From: Oscillospiraceae bacterium
Lineage (GTDB): Bacteria; Bacillota; Clostridia; Oscillospirales; Ruminococcaceae
Assembly: GCA_022835495.1 (NCBI GenBank)
Contig: BQOK01000001.1
Coordinates: forward strand, 1,612,001-1,676,000
Direction: 5' to 3'
DNA length: 64,000 nucleotides
Under the pieces are notes generated by a model. It worked only from the letters and a program-made list of their open reading frames with translations, ran no database searches and had not been told where the DNA came from. Positions 32,995 to 42,552 of this stretch are shown in pieces. The position numbers were made by a program, and so were the translations under genes. The number at the start of each line of letters is the position of its first letter. Position 1 is the stretch's first letter.

Positions 32995-33893
32995 GCGAAA
33001 CAGTGATCGCAGTGCAGGGCCTTACCAAGGATTACGGCGGGGGCAGGGGCGTGTTTGGGCTGGATTTTGCGGTGGAGCAGGGCGAGGTGTTCGGCTTTTT
33101 GGGGCCCAACGGGGCGGGCAAGACCACCACGCTGCGCCAGCTGATGGGGTTTATCTGGCCGGACCGGGGGCGTGCCTCGATTTTTGGAATGGATTGCTTT
33201 TCGCAGGCGGCGGCCATTCAGGCGCAAGTGGGATACCTGCCCGGCGAGCTGGCCCTGATGGAGGATATGACCGGCGACCAGTTCATTGGCTTTATCGCCC
33301 GCATGAAGGGGATGAAGGACGGGGCGGAGGCCGGGCGGCTGTGCCGGCTTTTGGAGCTGGACGGCAGAACGCCGATCCGCAAGATGTCCAAGGGGACCAA
33401 GCAAAAGGTGGGCCTGGTGTGCGCGTTCATGGCAAAGCCCGCGCTGCTTTTGCTGGATGAACCCACCAGCGGCCTGGACCCCCTGATGCAGAACCGGTTC
33501 GTTGAGCTGGTGCTGGAGGCGAAGGAGCGGGGGGCCACGGTGCTGCTGTCGAGCCATTTGTTTGAGGAGGTGGAGCGCACCTGTGGGCGGGCCGCCATTC
33601 TGCGGGCGGGCAGGCTGGTGGCGGTGGAGCCGGTGGAGGCGCTGCGCAGGGGGAAGGCCCGCACCCTGACCTTTACGCTGCCCGGCGGCGCCGAGGCCGC
33701 CGGGATGGCCGCCGCCTGGCCGGGCGCACGGGCGAGGGAAGCCCGGGTGAGCGTGACCGTGAACGGCCCGGAGCAGCTGCAAAAGCTGCTGGCCCTGGCC
33801 GCCGGCCTGCCGGTGCAGGACCTGGAGGCCCGGGGCCAGACCCTGGAAGAACTGTTCCTGCATTTTTACGGAGAGGGGAGCGAAGTGAAATGA
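32991..33893 (+). CDS. ABC transporter ATP-binding protein
   Basis: A 300-residue ATPase. Walker A is GPNGAGKTT (about 38-46), the signature MSKGTKQKVG (about 130-139), Walker B LLLLDEPTSGLDP (about 149-161), and the H-loop is in VLLSSHLFEE. Its C-terminal ~80 residues follow the DrrA/CcmA-like pattern. It pairs with the permease downstream, overlapping by 4 nt. A drug, lipid or peptide exporter is likely given the TetR regulator, but the substrate is unknown. Confidence 0.93.
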   Translation: MSETVIAVQGLTKDYGGGRGVFGLDFAVEQGEVFGFLGPNGAGKTTTLRQLMGFIWPDRGRASIFGMDCFSQAAAIQAQVGYLPGELALMEDMTGDQFIGFIARMKGMKDGAEAGRLCRLLELDGRTPIRKMSKGTKQKVGLVCAFMAKPALLLLDEPTSGLDPLMQNRFVELVLEAKERGATVLLSSHLFEEVERTCGRAAILRAGRLVAVEPVEALRRGKARTLTFTLPGGAEAAGMAAAWPGARAREARVSVTVNGPEQLQKLLALAAGLPVQDLEARGQTLEELFLHFYGEGSEVK

Positions 33894-34687
33894 GTTCTGT
33901 GCTGTTTGGGCGGGAATGCCGCGCCAATTACAAAATATGGCTTATTTTTGCAGCGGTGCTGACCATGTACAGCGCCGTGATTGTGAGCATGTTTGACCCA
34001 AAGCTGGGCGAGAGCCTGAACCTGATGGCCCAGAGCATGCCGGAGCTGTTCGCCGCCTTTGGCATGGCGAGCCCGGGCGTGACCATGCTGGACTTTTTGG
34101 TGAATTATCTGTACGGCTTTTTGTACCTGGTATTCCCGCTGGTGCTGGTGCTTTTGCTGGTGAACCGGCTGCTGGCGCGGTATTTGGAGCGGGGGGCCAT
34201 GGCCTGGCTGCTGGCCGCGCCCCACCCCCGCCGCCGCATTGCGGCCACCCAGGGGGCGGTGCTGGCGCTGGCGCTGACCAGCCTTGTGGCCTATGTGACC
34301 GGGCTGTGCATGGCGCTGAGCGCGGCAATGTTCCCCGGGGAGCTGGATATGGCGGCGTTTTTGCGGGTGAACGCGGGGCTTTTGGGAATGCTGCTGCTGT
34401 TCGGCGGCATCTGCTTTGCCGGGGCCTGCGTGTGGGGCGGAGGCAAGGGGGCGCTGGCCGCAGGCGGCGGCGTGAGTATAGCCTTTTGGCTTTTGCAGAT
34501 GCTGGCAAGCGTGGGAGAAAAGTTCGGGTTTTTAAAGTATCTGACCCCGCTGACCCTGTTCGACCCCCATGCCCTGGCTGTGGGCGGCGCGGATGCATGG
34601 TGGCCGGTGCTTGCGCTGTATCTTGCCGCGGCAGCGCTGTTCGGCGCGGGGGTGGCCGTGTTCTCGAGGCGGGATCTGTGCCTGTGA
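33890..34687 (+). CDS. ABC-2-type transporter permease
   Basis: A 265-residue membrane protein with about six hydrophobic helices (IWLIFAAVLTMYSAVIVSMF, LYLVFPLVLVLLLVNRLLAR, AVLALALTSLVAYVTGLCMA, LYLAAAALFGAGVAVFSRRD and others). The helix arrangement and cytoplasmic start CRANYKIW fit ABC-2 exporters. It is translationally coupled to the ATPase gene by an ATGA overlap. Confidence 0.9.
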   Translation: MSSVLFGRECRANYKIWLIFAAVLTMYSAVIVSMFDPKLGESLNLMAQSMPELFAAFGMASPGVTMLDFLVNYLYGFLYLVFPLVLVLLLVNRLLARYLERGAMAWLLAAPHPRRRIAATQGAVLALALTSLVAYVTGLCMALSAAMFPGELDMAAFLRVNAGLLGMLLLFGGICFAGACVWGGGKGALAAGGGVSIAFWLLQMLASVGEKFGFLKYLTPLTLFDPHALAVGGADAWWPVLALYLAAAALFGAGVAVFSRRDLCL

Positions 34688-34853
34688 GAAAAGCCGGGCC
34701 GCGTGCCGGCACAATAAAAAGCGGGATTTGCCAAATAAGGGCGGGCTGTGGTATTATACCTGCAAAGTGATTGTGATGCACAGAGCCGCAGGCGCCCCCG
34801 CCCTTTGCGGGACGGCCGGGCGCAAAAGGCAAACATAGAAGGAGGAAAAAGGC

Positions 34854-35273
34854 ATGATGCGCGACCCACAGGCCACCATCGGCAATTTGATCGACAAGGC
34901 GAAGCTGGCGTATCTTGGATACATGGACGGGGAGGGCTTTCCGGTGGTGCGGGCAATGCTTGCGCCCCGGGAGCGCGCGGACATCCGGGAGTTCTGGCTT
35001 ACTACCAACACCTCCTCGCGCAAGGTGGCGCGGCTGCGGGAAAACCCCAAGGCAAGCCTTTATTTTGTGGACCAGCGGTTTTACCGCGGGGTAAACCTGA
35101 CCGGCACCGTGGAGGTGCTGGAAACGCCCGAGGCAAAGGAGCGCATCTGGCGGGAGGGGGATACCATGTATTACCCGCAGGGCGTTACCGACCCGGATTA
35201 CTGCGTGCTGCATTTTACCGCCCAAAAGGGCCGGTATTACAGCAGCTTTCATTCGGAAGATTTTGAGGTGTGA
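34854..35273 (+). CDS. Pyridoxamine 5'-phosphate oxidase-family flavin-binding protein
   Basis: A 139-residue split-barrel protein (KAKLAYLGYMDGEGFPVVRA, SSRKVARLRENPKASLYFVD, RGVNLTGTVEVLETPEAKER). Small members of this family bind FMN or heme and often have reductase or unknown roles; true PdxH activity is unlikely. AGAAGGAGGAAAA precedes the ATG, and the next gene starts 4 nt after its stop. Confidence 0.85.
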   Translation: MMRDPQATIGNLIDKAKLAYLGYMDGEGFPVVRAMLAPRERADIREFWLTTNTSSRKVARLRENPKASLYFVDQRFYRGVNLTGTVEVLETPEAKERIWREGDTMYYPQGVTDPDYCVLHFTAQKGRYYSSFHSEDFEV

Positions 35274-35277
35274 CAAA

Positions 35278-35529
35278 ATGCCGCAGGTGATCCTTACCGT
35301 AACGCAGGCAAACTGCCGCTGCGGATACCACAGGCAGGGGGAACGTTTTGTGGTGGGGGAGCTTTGCCCCCCGCTGTGCCATGAGCTGTGGCACTGCGCT
35401 TACCCACTGGTGTATGCGCTGCAAAACGGCGCGGTGCTGGACTATGGCGAAGGGCGGGCCGCCGCGTTTGACGTGAAGTGCCCGGACGGCGGCCGGGTGG
35501 TGCTGCACGGCGAAGCGGCAGGGGAATAA
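35278..35529 (+). CDS. TIGR04076-family small Cys-rich protein
   Basis: An 83-residue protein (VILTVTQANCRCGYHRQGER, ELCPPLCHELWHCAYPLVYA, then KCPDGGRVV). The Cys positions and the Leu-Cys-Pro then Tyr-Pro pattern match the TIGR04076 family, common in anaerobes and of unknown function. Start ATG 35278 is preferred over an in-frame codon at 35263 inside the upstream gene. Confidence 0.78.
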   Translation: MPQVILTVTQANCRCGYHRQGERFVVGELCPPLCHELWHCAYPLVYALQNGAVLDYGEGRAAAFDVKCPDGGRVVLHGEAAGE

Positions 35530-35535
35530 AAGGAA

Positions 35536-35575
35536 AAAACGTTCGGGCACAAAGCGTGCCGTGGACGTTTTTTTT
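35536..35575 (+). terminator. Terminator
   Basis: AAAACGTTCGGGCAC pairs with GTGCC-GTGGACGTTTT across the loop AAAGC, followed by an eight-base T-run. Confidence 0.88.
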
Positions 35576-35630
35576 GCGCTTGGCCGGGCCATACTGCCCT
35601 TAGAACATTTCGAGGGGGCAGTGCACAAGA

Positions 35631-37925
35631 ATGCAATATCGTTTTAAAGGTTTTTCGCGCCCGGCGGCAAAAATGCTGAACCAGGCGCTTTGTATTGCTG
35701 GGGAAAAGGGGCACGCACAGGCAAATACAGGGCATTTGCTGCTGGCCATTCTGCGGGCCGGGCCGGGGCCGGCCTGTACTTTTTTGCAGGCGAAAAATGT
35801 GACCGAGCCAAGGGTGGAGCAAAAGGTGGCCGCCCAGGGCGGCGCGGGCGCCGCGCGCCGCCTGGCGCCGCGGGACATGGCGCCCGAAGCCTGCAAGGCG
35901 CTGGATTTTGCCCTGCTGGGAGCCCACGCGGCCCGCATGCGGGAGGCGCAGGCCGAGCACGTGCTGTGCGCCATGCTGGAAGACCCGGCCTGCACGGCCA
36001 GCCGCTGGATGCAGGAGCTGGGGCTGGAGATCACCGAGGCCGCGCGGGAGTGCCGCCAGCTTTCGGGGCAGCTGGTGCTGCCCATTCAGCCCCGCATGAC
36101 CGCCGCGCCCCGCTCGGGCAAGGCCAGCGACAAATACGGCCGCGATTTGACGCGCATGGCCGCGGACGGGCTTTTGGACCCCGTGCTCTGCCGGGATACC
36201 GAGCTTGCCAGGATGGTGGAGATCCTGTGCCGCCGCCAGAAGAACAACCCCTGCCTGGTGGGGGAGCCGGGGGTGGGCAAGACCGCCCTGGCGGAGGCGC
36301 TGGCGCAGCTGATCGCCGCGGGAAAGGCCCCGGCTCAGATCCGCACCAAGCGCATCCTGAGCCTGGACATGGCCAGCCTTGTGGCGGGTACCAAATACCG
36401 GGGTGATTTTGAGGAGCGGTTTAAAAACCTGCTGGAAGAGCTTTATAAAGAGCAGAATACGATCTTGTTCATCGACGAGATCCACGTGATCGTGGGGGCG
36501 GGGGCCGCCGAGGGGGCGATCGACGCGGCAAGCATTTTAAAGCCCATGCTGGCCCGGGGGGACATCCAGGTGATCGGGGCCACCACCCAGGAGGAGTTCC
36601 GCAAGTGCATCCAGAAGGACGCCGCTTTGGAACGGCGCTTTGGGCAGGTGCTGGTGGAGGAGCCGGAGCCGGAGGCGGCAAAGCGCATCCTGGCGGGCCT
36701 GGTGCCCCGGTACGAGCGCTACCACCAGGTGGGCATTCCCCCCGAGGCGGTGGAGGCCGCGGTGGAGCTTTCGGTGCGGTACCTGCCCGGCCGCTTTTTG
36801 CCGGACAAGGCCATTGACCTGCTGGACGAGGCCGCCGCCGCGCTGCGCATCCGGTGCGAGGAGCGGGGCAGCGTGGGCCATAAAGCCCTTGCCACCGAGG
36901 ATGTGGCCCGGGTGGTGGCCCGGGCCAGCGGCGTGCCGGTGCAGCGCATCACCGAGGCCGAGCGGGAACGGCTGGCCCAGCTGGAGGAGCGCCTTGCCGA
37001 AACGGTGGTGGGCCAGGAACAGGCGGTGAAGGCGGTGGCGGGGGCCATCCGCCGCGCGCGCACCGGCCTGCGGGAGGCGGGCCGCCCCATGGGGGCCATG
37101 CTGTTTTTGGGCCCCACCGGCGTGGGCAAAACCCACCTGGCCCGGGCCCTGGCACGCCACTGGTTCGGCACGGAAAAGGCGCTGGTGCGGTTTGATATGA
37201 GCGAGTATATGGAGGCGCACGCCGCCGCAAAGCTGATCGGCGCGCCCCCGGGCTATGTGGGCCACGGCGAGGGCGGGCTGCTGACCGAGGCGGTGCGCCG
37301 CCGCCCGTATGCGGTGGTGCTGTTCGACGAGATCGAGAAGGCGCACCCGGACGTGCAGAACCTGCTTTTGCAGATTCTGGAGGACGGGCAGCTCACCGAC
37401 TCCATGGGGCGCAAGGCCAATTTCTGCAATACCATTGTGCTGCTGACCTCGAACCTGGGGGCGAAATACCTTTCCGGCCAGGGGGGGCTGGTGGGCTTTG
37501 GCGGCGGTGAGGCGGCGGTGGCGGAGCACCAGCGCCAGCAGGCGTTGGGCGAGGCGAAACGCTACTTCCGGCCCGAGCTTTTGGGCCGTATGGACGAGGT
37601 GGTGGTGTTCAGCGCGCTGTCGGAACCGGATATGGCGCGGATTGCGGAGCAGATGCTGGGGGAGCTGGAGCAGCGCGCCCAAAAAAACGGCTACCAGCTG
37701 CGCCACAGCCCGGAGCTGCCGGCCGCGCTGGCAAAGAAAAAGCGCCAGGCCTATGGCGCGCGGGAGCTGCGCCGCCAGGTGAGCCGGGCGGTGGAACAGG
37801 CCCTGGCCGACAGCATTGCCAGCGGCAGCGCCCGGCCCGGCCAGAGCTTTACCGCCTGTGTGCGGGAGGGCCAGGTGGTGCTGGAGAGCGGCGACACCGC
37901 GCAGATGGACCCGGCCACCGTGTAG
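35631..37925 (+). CDS. Clp-type AAA+ ATPase (ClpA/ClpC-like)
   Basis: A 764-residue double-AAA+ unfoldase. The N domain is at residues 1-150 ([35 protein letters not shown]). D1 has Walker [13 protein letters not shown] (about 215) and Walker [16 protein letters not shown] (about 279). D2 has [13 protein letters not shown] (about 495) and [13 protein letters not shown] (about 563). The segment between D1 and D2 is short ([20 protein letters not shown]), so the middle-domain coiled coil of ClpB/ClpC is missing. It probably unfolds proteins for ClpP, which is not encoded here. Confidence 0.9.
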   Translation: MQYRFKGFSRPAAKMLNQALCIAGEKGHAQANTGHLLLAILRAGPGPACTFLQAKNVTEPRVEQKVAAQGGAGAARRLAPRDMAPEACKALDFALLGAHAARMREAQAEHVLCAMLEDPACTASRWMQELGLEITEAARECRQLSGQLVLPIQPRMTAAPRSGKASDKYGRDLTRMAADGLLDPVLCRDTELARMVEILCRRQKNNPCLVGEPGVGKTALAEALAQLIAAGKAPAQIRTKRILSLDMASLVAGTKYRGDFEERFKNLLEELYKEQNTILFIDEIHVIVGAGAAEGAIDAASILKPMLARGDIQVIGATTQEEFRKCIQKDAALERRFGQVLVEEPEPEAAKRILAGLVPRYERYHQVGIPPEAVEAAVELSVRYLPGRFLPDKAIDLLDEAAAALRIRCEERGSVGHKALATEDVARVVARASGVPVQRITEAERERLAQLEERLAETVVGQEQAVKAVAGAIRRARTGLREAGRPMGAMLFLGPTGVGKTHLARALARHWFGTEKALVRFDMSEYMEAHAAAKLIGAPPGYVGHGEGGLLTEAVRRRPYAVVLFDEIEKAHPDVQNLLLQILEDGQLTDSMGRKANFCNTIVLLTSNLGAKYLSGQGGLVGFGGGEAAVAEHQRQQALGEAKRYFRPELLGRMDEVVVFSALSEPDMARIAEQMLGELEQRAQKNGYQLRHSPELPAALAKKKRQAYGARELRRQVSRAVEQALADSIASGSARPGQSFTACVREGQVVLESGDTAQMDPATV

Positions 37926-37933
37926 TAAAACAG

Positions 37934-37979
37934 AAAAAGGCCCGGCGTGCCGCAAACAGGCGGCACGCCGGGCCTTTTT
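37934..37979. terminator. Bidirectional terminator between convergent genes
   Basis: AAAAAGGCCCGGCGTGCCG pairs with CGGCACGCCGGGCCTTTTT, a 19-bp stem flanked by A- and T-runs. It serves both the Clp gene and the minus-strand GntR gene. Confidence 0.92.
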
Positions 37980-38006
37980 GGCTGCAAAAAACGCTGCGCC
38001 GGGCTG

Positions 38007-38762
38007 CTACACTTTTTTGCGCAGCAGCGCAAAGTCGAAAAAGTTGGTGTAGTAGGAAAGGGAATACATGACGGGGGTTGTGAGCTTGGAAAAACTGACT
38101 TCGTCCAGGAGCAGAAGCGCCTCATGAGAGGGCACGGCCAGCGTTTGGCGCACGGCTGCGTCGCCGTTTACGGCGTTCACATGGGCCACGGTGCTGGTGA
38201 CGGCCACACCGCAGACCTCTTCCAGGATATCAAAGATGGGGCGGGCAAAATCCAGCCGCTCCACGGCCACGGGCGGAAACAGGGCCGCCGGAAGATAGTC
38301 CACCGACCAGATCACGGGCTGCCGGTCGGCCAAAACCCGCTTGCGCACCACCAGCACCGGCTGGCCGGGCTCAAGGCCCAGCCGCGCGGCGAGATGGCTG
38401 TCGGCCACCTCGCGCTGGAGGGTGACGCTGTCGGCATGGGGGGTGTAGCCCGCCGCCCGGATCATGGCGTTGTACTCGAACTTTTGGTCCAACCGGCTGG
38501 CCAGGGCCACGATCTGCCGGTTCACCACCGTGCCGATGCCGCGCACCCGCTCCACATAGCCCTCGCGCTCCAGCTCGGCCAGCGCATCCCGAATGACGGT
38601 GCGGCTTACCCCCAGGCGGCTTGCCAGCTCCACCTCGGCGGGCAGACGCCGGCAGGCGGCATAGCAGCCGGTGCGCAGCTCGGCCAGCAGCTGGGCGGCG
38701 ATCTGCTGGCTGATGACCGCGCCCCCCAGGGGCCCCTGGTCGCCGTTTTTCGTTCTCGCCAT
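38007..38762 (-). CDS. GntR-family (HutC-type) regulator
   Basis: A 251-residue regulator. The winged helix is at residues about 15-75 (ISQQIAAQLLAELRTGCYAA, LPAEVELASRLGVSRTVIRD, GYVERVRGIGTVV), followed by a UTRA-like ligand domain (LGLEPGQPVLVVRKRVLADR, VIWSVDYLPAALFP). The ATG at 38762 is preceded by GGGGAGGC; a much longer in-frame extension overlaps the neighbouring gene. The effector is unknown. It is transcribed in the same direction as the NfnAB pair, 122 bp after it. Confidence 0.9.
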   Translation of the reverse strand: MARTKNGDQGPLGGAVISQQIAAQLLAELRTGCYAACRRLPAEVELASRLGVSRTVIRDALAELEREGYVERVRGIGTVVNRQIVALASRLDQKFEYNAMIRAAGYTPHADSVTLQREVADSHLAARLGLEPGQPVLVVRKRVLADRQPVIWSVDYLPAALFPPVAVERLDFARPIFDILEEVCGVAVTSTVAHVNAVNGDAAVRQTLAVPSHEALLLLDEVSFSKLTTPVMYSLSYYTNFFDFALLRKKV

Positions 38763-38790
38763 TATTCCGTTGCCTCCCCTGCGAAAAATC

Positions 38791-38808
38791 ATACTTTTTA
38801 CAAAGTAT
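38791..38808 (-). promoter_or_regulatory. Candidate operator upstream of the GntR gene
   Basis: The perfect inverted repeat ATACTTT-TTAC-AAAGTAT lies 29 bp before the start codon in an AT-rich patch that also holds a TATACC-like box. Size and spacing suit a GntR dimer and autoregulation. Confidence 0.6.
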
Positions 38809-38884
38809 ACCATAATTTTTGCGAAAAAACAGCCGTGAAACGAAAAAGAAAAGGGCCCGGCATGCCTGCCGGGCCGGAGGGAAA

Positions 38885-40288
38885 TTATTTGGACTTGCCC
38901 TGTATGTAGGCGTCGATGGCGGCGGCCGCCTCTTTGCCGGCGCCCATGGCCAGGATGACCGTGGCGGCGCCGGTGACCGCGTCGCCGCCGGCGAACACGC
39001 CCTCGCGGCTGGTGCGGCCTGCCGCGCCGTCGGTGACGATGCAGCCCCGCCGGTCGGCCTCGAGGCCGGGCGTGGTGGTGCGCAGCAGGGGGTTGGGGCT
39101 GGTGCCGATGGACATGATCATGGTGTCGACTTCCAGCACAAAATTGCTGCCCGCCTTTTCCACCGGGCGGCGGCGGCCGCTCTGATCCGGCTCGCCCAAC
39201 TCCATCTCCACACACTCGAGGCCCGTTACACAGCCGTTTTCGTTGCCCAGCACCCGCACCGGGTTTGCCAGCAGGCGGAACACCACGCCCTCTTCCTGGG
39301 CGTGCTCCACCTCCTCTTTGCGGGCGGGAAGCTCGTTCATGCCGCGCCGGTACACGATGTACACGGTCTCGGCGCCCAGGCGCTTGGCGCTGCGGGCGGC
39401 GTCCATGGCGACGTTGCCGCCGCCCACCACCGCCACGCTGCGGCTTTTCTGGATGGGAGTGGCGCTGCCGGGCTGGTAGGCCTTCATCAGGTTCACCCTT
39501 GTGAGGTATTCGTTTGCCGAATACACGCCTTTGAGGCTTTCATCCGGGATGTTCATAAAGCGGGGCAGGCCCGCGCCGCTGGCAATGTACACCGCCGCAT
39601 AGCCGTATTCATCCAGCAGCTCGTCGATGGTGAGCACCTTGCCGATGACCATGTTGGTGCGGATCTCGACCCCCAGGGCTTTCAGGCCGTCGATCTCCTG
39701 CTGGACAATGGCCTTGGGCAGCCGGAACTCGGGGATGCCGTAGACCAGCACGCCCCCCGCAAGGTGCAGCGCCTCGAACACGGTGACCTGATAGCCGCGC
39801 TTTGCAAGATCGCCCGCGGCGGTGAGGCCGCTGGGCCCCGCCCCGATGACGGCTACCTTGTGACCGTTCTTCGCAGGCAGGGCGGGGGAGGCGGAAACGT
39901 GCTGCCGGTGCCAGTCGGCGGCAAAGCGCTCGAGCCGGCCGATGCCCACGCTCTCGCCCTTTATGCCGCGCACGCAGCGGCCCTCGCACTGGTTTTCCTG
40001 GGGGCACACACGGCCGCACACGGCCGGCAGAGAGCTGCTGGCCGCCAGCACCTGGTAAGCGCCCTCAAAATCCTCTGCGGCGATTTTGGCCACAAAGGCC
40101 GGGATGTCGATGCCCACCGGGCAGCCGGAAACGCAGGGCCTGTTCTTGCAGGAAAGGCAGCGCTTGGCCTCGGCCACCGCCATTTCGGCGGTATAGCCCA
40201 GGGCCACCTCGCTGAAATTTTTGCTGCGCACCTCGGGGGGCTGGCTGGGCATGGGGCAGCGCTGGGGGTCCATGTTGCGCTGGGGCAT
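38885..40288 (-). CDS. nfnB: NADPH-dependent oxidoreductase, NfnB / GltD-like large subunit
   Basis: A 467-residue flavoprotein. The N-terminal 4Fe-4S domain has CLSCKNRPCVSGCPVGIDIP (about 45-65) and CGRVCPQENQCEGRC (about 90-105). Two Rossmann segments follow: VAVIGAGPSGLTAAGDLAKR (about 147) and VAVVGGGNVAMDAARSAKR (about 288). A C-terminal FAD motif is GVFAGGDAVTGAATVILAMG. Paired with the small subunit upstream it forms the electron-bifurcating NADH-dependent ferredoxin:NADP oxidoreductase. ATG 40288 has GGAGG 10 nt upstream; GTG 40294 is an alternative. Confidence 0.9.
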   Translation of the reverse strand: MPQRNMDPQRCPMPSQPPEVRSKNFSEVALGYTAEMAVAEAKRCLSCKNRPCVSGCPVGIDIPAFVAKIAAEDFEGAYQVLAASSSLPAVCGRVCPQENQCEGRCVRGIKGESVGIGRLERFAADWHRQHVSASPALPAKNGHKVAVIGAGPSGLTAAGDLAKRGYQVTVFEALHLAGGVLVYGIPEFRLPKAIVQQEIDGLKALGVEIRTNMVIGKVLTIDELLDEYGYAAVYIASGAGLPRFMNIPDESLKGVYSANEYLTRVNLMKAYQPGSATPIQKSRSVAVVGGGNVAMDAARSAKRLGAETVYIVYRRGMNELPARKEEVEHAQEEGVVFRLLANPVRVLGNENGCVTGLECVEMELGEPDQSGRRRPVEKAGSNFVLEVDTMIMSIGTSPNPLLRTTTPGLEADRRGCIVTDGAAGRTSREGVFAGGDAVTGAATVILAMGAGKEAAAAIDAYIQGKSK

Positions 40289-40290
40289 GT

Positions 40291-41133
40291 TCACAGCACC
40301 TCCTTTTGGAACAGATTGCAGGCGGCCGTGCGGGCGTGGGCCTCAAACTCTTTGTACATGGCGCCGCGCTGCATGGCTTCGTCGAAATCCACCAGGTGGC
40401 CGTCGAAGTCGGGGCCGTCGACACAGGCGAATTTGGTCTCGCCGCCCACCGAAAGGCGGCAGCCGCCGCACATGCCGGTGCCGTCGATCATGATGGGGTT
40501 CATGCTCACCACGGTGGGGACGCCGTGTTTTTTGGTGGTGAGGCAGACGAATTTCATCATGATGAGCGGCCCGATGGCGATGACCCGGTCGTAATTTTCG
40601 CCGGCCAGGATCCGCTCTTCCAGCGGGGCGGTGACCACGCCCTTGCGGCCGTGGCTGCCGTCGTCGGTGACGAGGATGAGCTCGTCGCTCACGGCGCGGA
40701 ACTCGTTTTCCAGGATCACCAGGTCCTTGGACCGAAAGCCCACGATGCTGTGCACCGTGCAGCCCAGCTCGTGCAGCCTTTTGGCGATGGGATAGGCGAT
40801 GGCGCCCCCCACGCCGCCGCCCACCACGGCCACCTTTTTCAGCCCCTCCAATTCGGTGGGGCGGCCCAGGGGGCCCACAAAGTCGTGCAGGCAGCTGCCG
40901 GGGCGAAGGCGGTCCAGCTCCATGGTAGAGGCGCCCACCAACTGGAAGATGATGGTCACGCTGCCCGCCGCGCGGTCGTAGTCGGCCACGGTGAGGGGGA
41001 TGCGCTCGGAAGTTTCGCCCGCGCGGAGAATGACGAACTGCCCCGGCTGCGCCTTTTTGGCGATCAGCGGGGCGGAGATCACCATGCGGGTAACGGTGGG
41101 GTTCAGCGCCGTGCGCTCAAGGATCTCAAACAT
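40291..41133 (-). CDS. nfnA: Ferredoxin-NADP reductase small subunit, NfnA-like
   Basis: A 280-residue protein with an FAD-binding barrel (MFEILERTALNPTVTRMVIS, RIPLTVADYDRA) and an NAD-binding segment (VAVVGGGVGGAIAYPIAKRL). The C-terminal 2Fe-2S site includes GTGMCGGCRLSVGGETKFAC and VDGPDFDGH. It resembles PyrK-like dihydroorotate dehydrogenase electron-transfer subunits, but its partner here is the GltD-like subunit. The ATG at 41133 follows GAAGGGAA; a GTG at 41154 is less likely. Confidence 0.9.
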   Translation of the reverse strand: MFEILERTALNPTVTRMVISAPLIAKKAQPGQFVILRAGETSERIPLTVADYDRAAGSVTIIFQLVGASTMELDRLRPGSCLHDFVGPLGRPTELEGLKKVAVVGGGVGGAIAYPIAKRLHELGCTVHSIVGFRSKDLVILENEFRAVSDELILVTDDGSHGRKGVVTAPLEERILAGENYDRVIAIGPLIMMKFVCLTTKKHGVPTVVSMNPIMIDGTGMCGGCRLSVGGETKFACVDGPDFDGHLVDFDEAMQRGAMYKEFEAHARTAACNLFQKEVL

Positions 41134-41197
41134 TGCTTTCCCTTCTTTGCTCACATTTCATGCCCTCTATCAAAGCATCTTTTCTTAGTATAATCAA

Positions 41198-41236
41198 AGA
41201 TCTGCCCCGGCGCAACCCATGCGCCGGGGCAGATCT
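41198..41236. promoter_or_regulatory. Perfect 16-bp inverted repeat between the nfn operon and an XRE sensor gene
   Basis: AGATCTGCCCCGGCGC (41198-41213) and GCGCCGGGGCAGATCT (41221-41236) flank a 7-base loop. It may terminate the minus-strand XRE sensor gene (stop at 41296), but the expected minus-strand T-run is weak (TTTGATTATACT). Confidence 0.65.
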
Positions 41237-41295
41237 GAAAAATTGCGGGAAAGAACGGGGTATTTTGGGAGAAAGGATGAAAACAGAAAGGGAGT

Positions 41296-42552
41296 TCAGG
41301 AAACCGGGATGGCGGGGATATCCCACCCGGTGAGGCTGCTCAGCAGGGGCGCATCCACGCCCAGGCTGTCTGTTACAGTGAGGGTGTAAAAACCTTCGGG
41401 CCAGCCGCCGTTTTCGTATTCATCCTTCCAGGGAAGGGTGAAGGTCTTTTCTTCCAAAGAAAGGCGGACGGTGTAATATGCGCGGCCAAAGCCCTGCGTG
41501 CTGTCCGGATAGAAGGCGTCCACATTGTCGGTAAAAGAAAAATCCACCTCTTCCACCACCTCGCCGCCCAGGGTGAGGGCCAGCGTGCCCCTGACCGGCT
41601 GGGCAAGCAGCTCGCCATCCAGGAAGGGAAGCTCCACCTCCAGGGGCAGCTCGCAGGCCTCGCGCGTGTAGAAGATGTCGGGGCTGAGGCTGGAGTAGCG
41701 GGCCGAGGGGGGCGGCAGCATGCCGGGAGTGACCCTGTAGCTGTAGCGCCCCTTGAAATCGTGTTCCTCGGTGAGCTGCTGGTTTTGGCTGATACCGTTT
41801 TGGAAAAAGCTCACGTTCAGGGAAAAACCTTCGGCGAGGGGCAGCGAGGCGGCAGCGGTAAAAACGCCGTTTTCCAGCGAGGCGTCGGCCGTTATGGCGC
41901 GCCCGTCGCTCATGGTGAACAAAAAGGCCGCGGTCATGCCCTCGGCCAGGGTTTTGGGGGTGGCCTGCACCCGGACCCCGGCGGTGGCAGTACCTGGGGA
42001 ATAGGCGCCATAGGAAAGGTTCCAGTTTGCCACGAGGCTGGCCTGCTCTTCGAGGCTTTGGCGAATGCTGCTCTCGATCGACCCGATGCGCTGGTCGATG
42101 CGCTGGTCCAGCCCGTCGACCCGGCCCGAGAGGGCCGCCACCTGGCTCTGCATACGGCGCACCGCGCCGGTGTAATAAAAAATCACACAAACAGCGGCCA
42201 AAATCAAGGCAACCAGGCCTATAAGCGCCGCATACAATGGAATATGCCTTTTTTGGCCGGCGCGCTGTTCTTCCGCCAGCAGGGCCTTGGCGCCTGCCAG
42301 CGAAAGGACCGGCTCCCGGGCGGGCACCGGCCCCACCGCGCCCGCCTGGGCGGGCGGCGCGCCGGTAAGAAGCTCGTCGCAGCTTGCACCCAATGTTTTG
42401 GCCAGTTCCTGGAGATTGTCGATGCCGGGAAGGCTGGCGTCCGCCTCCCATTTTCCAATGGCCTGGCGGCTCACCCCCAGCTGTGCGGCCAGCGCCTCCT
42501 GCGACAGGCCCGCCGCCTTGCGAAGCGCGGCGATGCGTTGCCCGATGGTCAC
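41296..42552 (-). CDS. Membrane-anchored XRE-family regulator with extracytoplasmic domain
   Basis: A 418-residue protein. The cytoplasmic HTH is at residues 1-60 (IAALRKAAGLSQEALAAQLG, QAIGKWEADASLPGIDNLQE). One membrane helix is near 103-127 (IPLYAALIGLVALILAAVCV), followed by a short coiled coil (VAALSGRVDGLDQRIDQRIG) and a beta-rich outer domain of about 260 residues. This layout suggests a one-component sensor that couples an outside signal to DNA binding, although the outer domain family is unknown. It runs opposite to the diguanylate cyclase gene. Confidence 0.82.
   Translation of the reverse strand: MTIGQRIAALRKAAGLSQEALAAQLGVSRQAIGKWEADASLPGIDNLQELAKTLGASCDELLTGAPPAQAGAVGPVPAREPVLSLAGAKALLAEEQRAGQKRHIPLYAALIGLVALILAAVCVIFYYTGAVRRMQSQVAALSGRVDGLDQRIDQRIGSIESSIRQSLEEQASLVANWNLSYGAYSPGTATAGVRVQATPKTLAEGMTAAFLFTMSDGRAITADASLENGVFTAAASLPLAEGFSLNVSFFQNGISQNQQLTEEHDFKGRYSYRVTPGMLPPPSARYSSLSPDIFYTREACELPLEVELPFLDGELLAQPVRGTLALTLGGEVVEEVDFSFTDNVDAFYPDSTQGFGRAYYTVRLSLEEKTFTLPWKDEYENGGWPEGFYTLTVTDSLGVDAPLLSSLTGWDIPAIPVS

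Noticed and set aside
38007-39215. A 402-residue version of the GntR protein
   Set aside because: The first 150 codons are antisense-frame readings over the NfnB-like gene and the intergenic region; GGGGAGGC precedes ATG 38762.
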